Shown here one piece after another: positions 59,590 through 64,000 of a stretch of DNA of 64,000 bases. The stretch covers positions 1 through 64,000 of the forward strand of contig JAOWCC010000912.1 in NCBI GenBank assembly GCA_030867875.1, written 5' to 3'. Within the stretch, counting starts at the first letter, position 1. The number at the start of each line of letters is the position of its first letter. Source of the DNA: Actinernus sp. WN-2022. Its lineage: Eukaryota; Cnidaria; Anthozoa; Actiniaria; Actinernidae. The notes beneath the pieces are model-generated. The model did not search any database and was not told the DNA's origin. It worked only from the letters and a program-made list of their open reading frames with translations. Made by a program: the position numbers and the translations under genes.

Positions 59590-62510
59590 TGAGAGCGGAA
59601 GACAATTTTGTGATGAACAATAACGACAAATAGTGCCTCATAGCTTAATTAATATAAAAAATATACATGCAAGGCTTTGATCAGGTCTTAACTCACTAAT
59701 TCAATTTGTCAATTTGACTATTAAATTGAAGATCACCTTTGTGTAGTTTTATTTGGTTATGACTTCTTATAAACTAAAATGGTTCGTGCTTCCAGTAAAC
59801 TTTCTCGACCTGAAAGAAAATGAAAATCTAAAAGTTATGTTTAATTATCCACCTTCAGGAGGGTTTAATGCTACTGAAATATATATGGCAACATGAGGGA
59901 AATGAAGAATGGTGCAGCAAACAATAATATTACTGCATGGTCCTAACAACCATGCAGCAGTAATGTTTACCAGTTTACTGGCTCCTAATATAATGAAAAC
60001 CCTACCTAATTAGTACAACCGTTTGTATGCTGCCTTTTTAACAAAGAAGTTTCAGTCTTACAGCCAAACGAATCTGACCACTGGCAGTGTAACCTAGCAC
60101 CCCTAATTTTGGGCTTGGCAATGTTTTAATGAAATGATTCATTTCAAAACACTAAAATAGGAGTACAAGATTTTTCGACAAATGGCTCGATGTTCACCGC
60201 ACGATACATGGAACGGAAGTAATTTCGCTGAAATGACTGACAACCTTGAACAATTGATTAGTGACATCAGTAGGGAGAAGAGACAAAAGCAAAATTGTAT
60301 TTACTGTATTTTCGGAAGCCAAATTCCAATTATTGTACTACTGTGTATAGACTGATCATCTGTGCCTCTGCTAGTGGAATCTAAGTGTGATTTGGGAAAG
60401 TTTAATATTATTTTCAAGTATCCAGTTGACTGGCGATGAGGAAATTTTGAATCAGTGAATAAAAACAGAACCAAAAATTGTGTCTTAATTAATCCCACTG
60501 GAATATTAATTTAACTTATATAACATTATGTAATTATCCTGGGAACATAAACAAGGCTGTAGATGTCAATCTATGATACTAGTTACACTTACATGGAGCA
60601 CATGGCAAAGGTTGCCCACAATGCATTGCTGCTATGAGCATGCTCAAATGAACTTTTGCTTACAATGCATTGCTGCTATGAGCATGCTCAGAGGTTACAA
60701 TGATCTGATTTGGGTACAATGTATGAAAATTACATTTAATGCAATTTCTAAGTAATTTCAACAGCTTTTAAAGTTTTAATTCCCCTCCGTGACATAATTT
60801 TCCCCTCCGTGACACTTGTTATTATTGAAATAGAACAAAGAAAACTTGAAGTTCAGAATTTTTTTAATTTATGTAGTTGTATTGAACTTGAACTCAGAAG
60901 TTTATAAAATATTGTGAATTTTGTTTGGACTGTTTTGGAAATATCAAAACTTTTATACCAAATTTTGTCATGGAGGGGAAAGTTCCCTCTTGGACGAAAT
61001 ATAGCAACACCTCCTTAACAGCAACTGTGAAGAACTGTGTGTGAAGAACTGTGTCCTGATATTTTTTATTTGTTTTTGACATAAAGCAAGTAGCTCAGGT
61101 TTTTTGTGGTTTTCCCCTGGAGCCGTGACAGACAATTTTGTATTTCAGCTAATTAATGATAATTTATGACTATAAGAGTGTGCCGTCATTTCAAAATCAT
61201 ATTTTTTTATACTTTAGTTTATAAAATCAAATAATGGAAAAATGCAATCATCTTGTCAGTTTTCAGTAATTAAGAATTCAGAGTTCCATGTCCCAAATAC
61301 TGTGGAATGGCCCAAGGACAAAAAACCTGCAAAGTAAAAAGCAAAGTTTACTTTTGAATGTTCTTTTAATTGTCTTGTTTACAATCCCTTGACAAGAAAT
61401 GCTTGCAAACTCATGTGAGCCATTGGCATTTGAAATCGTTCTCAAAGTTGCCTGAAGAATTCTTGCTAATATACTAATTTGAATATAATGCTTCTAGAAC
61501 TGGAATTTGATTTTCAGCTTCGATAGTTTCTTTCAGTTTTCTTTTCAGCGATCATAACTGACAGAATTTATTCGTCTGTTTTATAAATTACATGTAATGA
61601 AAATCTGAGTCAAAGAAACAAACACATAGATATCGCTTTTACAAATATTTTAATAATAACCGAACCGAAAAAAAATTATGTTTCTGATTTTCATGTTTTC
61701 GATTTTCTGTAATTTTACTTCCATTCCATGTATCGTGTGGCGATCATCAAGCCATCACGTGACTTTAGTTTCCTCCCTTCTCATATTAGAAACTACAATG
61801 ATGTAGTCAGGCGATTAGGCCGCTAGCACGTGATGGATCTGAGTCCGAGTTCCTCTGCCCGTGCAGAGTCTAAGCGTGAGATTAGGGTGTTAGGAGATTC
61901 ATTCGGTCAAAAGACTGAAGCTTCTCAAGCTCTGTTAAAAAGGTCAGCATATAAATGGTATGTGTACATGTATTAAGTTAGAACTCCCTGTGCTTCGAGG
62001 TACAACATGGGCTAAATTTCTCTTTATCAATATACAAATTAATAAACTTTCCTCATTTTATTTTATTTTGGATGCCTAGTACTTTCCTACATGATGTTGA
62101 CATCTTACTCAAAAACATTTTGAAAGCCCCATGTACATATACATGTAGCTGCCTGCACCCTAGTGAGGGAACTATGATTTACTGATTGGACCTGGAAATT
62201 AAGGGGGGCTGCTAAATATGTTGCTCTCTGGCCTGACCTTTATACTCAGTCAATAGCCCCAAGGAGTCAATGTTTTTTTATCACGTGACCACTTTAAAAT
62301 TACAAAACAACAAGCAAAAAATCTAGCATGGGTTGGTCTCACATCAAATATGTAAAGCCCCCATCACATGACTTTTGTAAATGGTTTTGAAAGGAAATCA
62401 TGCAGGGACCCTTTATAGCTTACAGGTCATAATTATGATAATACCATGATCGCTTCGGATTCCTTTGATTGTTCACGCACATTTAATCTCTAAATTCTCC
62501 GGCTCATTAC
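59590..62510. other. Intergenic stretch with a short tandem duplication
   Basis: No convincing gene. Near 60618-60692 a 29-bp phrase (CAATGCATTGCTGCTATGAG then CATGCTCA) is duplicated about 44 bp apart. Near 61800-61860 a weak tRNA-like A/B-box pair (TAGTCAGGCGATTAGGC, GAGTCCGAGTTCC) may be an old SINE. Confidence 0.4.
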
Positions 62511-62512
62511 AA

Positions 62513-62596
62513 ATGCAAGGAAAATTTAGAAATATGCATTGTCTTCAACAGGGAAATTTGCAAGAACAATGCATATTTCTAATTTTCACTTGCATC
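62513..62596. repeat. Short hairpin repeat
   Basis: ATGCAAGGAAAATTTAGAAA at left pairs imperfectly with TTTCTAATTTTCACTTGCAT at right, around a short loop. A foldback MITE remnant is likely. Confidence 0.65.
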
Positions 62597-63069
62597 GTAA
62601 AGAGGGAAAACTAGAAGACAATGCAGGCTGGACATGAGAGGGTGAAAAGCATCTTGCTCCCCTCTGGCACGACTAGCCCAGTGTGCTCCCGGTTGAAAAA
62701 ATTGAACCCAATTGCAAGCTGACCTGACTTCGTCATCACCTTCAACGTAATCCATGTGGGATCACGTACATGTATTTCAATCTGCACATTCTTCTCTTAT
62801 TTCTCAAACCCGCTTCTTCCATGTGGGAAACTTAAAACCATATACGCATGACCTTTAAATATTTAGTCAAGCACATAATTACATTGTGTTTTACTGCTAT
62901 TCTTCTCAAAAACAACACACTAGTCCCCAGGGGAATTAGTCAAGGTCATTCAAGCGAGCATTAAAACATTTTCGAAAGCAACTCAACTACAACGTCTTTA
63001 GTTTAGGCAGAGAAAACTAAACTTCTCAGAGAGTTGTTCTGTTCCTCGGCGATCAGAGTATTACAAAGT

Positions 63070-63225
63070 TATACAATGACAATTCGGGAAATTAGTGATT
63101 AAATTTCCCCTCAAGCCTCAGGAGAGTTTGTAAAAGTCCCTTGGCTGAAGCGGCCTCAGGACTTCAACAAACTCTCCCTTGGCTTGCAGGGAAATTTAAT
63201 CACTAATTTCCCTCTTGTCATGGTA
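63070..63225. repeat. Palindromic element, about 155 bp
   Basis: GGGAAATTAGTGATTAAATT at left and AATTTAATCACTAATTTCCC at right form near-perfect arms, with inner arms AGGAGAGTTTGT / ACAAACTCTCCC. No coding capacity. Confidence 0.8.
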
Positions 63226-63229
63226 TTAC

Positions 63230-64000
63230 TGTACTGATAATAAACCAGTAGCTACATGTACACTGTATTTAAAATTATAAAGTCATGCAAGTGTAACCAG
63301 AACCACATACATGTACGTGCACCTCTATTATTTTTATTACTAAATTGATGCCTGACTTCTAAACCTTTATTTGGGCTACCGGTAAACGCAGAATACCCTG
63401 CCACTGCAGGTTCATTAATAATGCATGTTCTCAAACCTCATACAAACCTTCTAAAAACTTCCCCAAAAAATCAAAAACCCTAACCACCACAAAATCATTC
63501 ATGAATAGAATGAGTCTAAATACACCAGAGCTAGTTATAATGGAGAAATTTTGCACAGTTTAGAAGGGGTGCCAGGGTATTCTGCAGTCAACTAGGAGAC
63601 CATATACAATGTACATGTACTTTCCTTACCATTGAAAACTTGAACGAGCTTCATGTGAGTCCAGACTTTGGCCTGATGAGTGATGTAATATTTGACTTGA
63701 TCATGAACTCAAGGCACTTTTAGTTGACCACAGGACTGACAGCTCTACCTAGAAGCTCTGTTTATTTATACAATACAAAAGCTTTTGGTAAGCAACTAAA
63801 GGCCTGGGAAGAAATATAATAAGAAATACAATGTACAACTGGAGCTTTCTTAATATTTATAAAGCAGCTTCGATATTTTAACACGCATGCACTGATGCAG
63901 TCGGAGCCATGCAGTCACTCGAGGAGCATTTTGACAGTCCCATTTTCTGATCTAAAGAATCGTTCGTAATTAAGATTACAAACCGGCTATTTCTTCGACA
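63230..64000. other. Intergenic stretch, no gene seen
   Basis: Short frames only; no repeats beyond the common TACATGTA motif. Confidence 0.5.

Overview
The window looks like nuclear DNA of a cnidarian, most likely a stony coral. The grounds are AT-rich sequence packed with short inverted-repeat elements, several dead non-LTR retrotransposons, tRNA-like SINEs, tandem arrays, and one spliced gene combining a signal peptide, a PAN/apple domain and a fibrinogen-like domain, a combination familiar from secreted cnidarian proteins. No rRNA, CRISPR array or prokaryotic gene is seen. The species cannot be fixed from the sequence.

Layout. 1-7.6 kb: intergenic repeats, including a clean MITE with 9-bp target duplications (4911-5065) and tRNA-like SINE copies. 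7.6-18.5 kb: the host gene (exons 7635-7758, about 8825-9051, and 17818-18474). Its 8.8-kb second intron holds a ~116-bp minisatellite with hexameric higher-order structure (9130-14560), two elements inserted in that array, and an antisense LINE (14632-17116). 18.5-28.8 kb: gene-poor, with MITEs, a 75-bp tandem array, a ~1-kb imperfect palindrome and a long-TIR element. 28.8-51.8 kb: a nest of insertions. A (+) LINE is split by a (-) L1/Tx1-like LINE with a 13-bp target duplication, and that LINE is split at its stop codon by a complete 16.7-kb Polinton/Maverick (32833-49544). 51.8-64 kb: another dead LINE, two pattern-related tandem arrays, a hAT-like element and further inverted-repeat elements, with no convincing gene.

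The Polinton is the main object. It has 434-bp terminal inverted repeats beginning AG and a 5-bp target duplication. It encodes a protein-primed family B DNA polymerase, a retrovirus-type integrase, a genome-packaging ATPase, a double-jelly-roll-type major capsid protein, a penton-like minor capsid protein, several small membrane proteins, two zinc-finger proteins, a TFIIB-like transcription factor, and two F-box/ankyrin-like proteins. Polymerase and integrase should copy and insert the DNA; capsid proteins, ATPase and membrane proteins should build and fill a particle. The TFIIB homologue, together with recurrent AT-rich motifs directly before the start codons (one shared by the zinc-finger and polymerase genes, another by the capsid-region genes and TFIIB), suggests an element-specific transcription programme. 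Almost all frames are open; the one clear lesion is a frameshift in a large capsid-region gene near 44.24 kb.

Unusual points: each terminus starts with a 194-bp palindrome; promoter and F-box half of the two F-box genes lie inside the inverted repeats, with different ankyrin-like tails beyond them; a partial third copy of inner TIR sequence lies at 48.4 kb; and no adenain-type protease was recognised.
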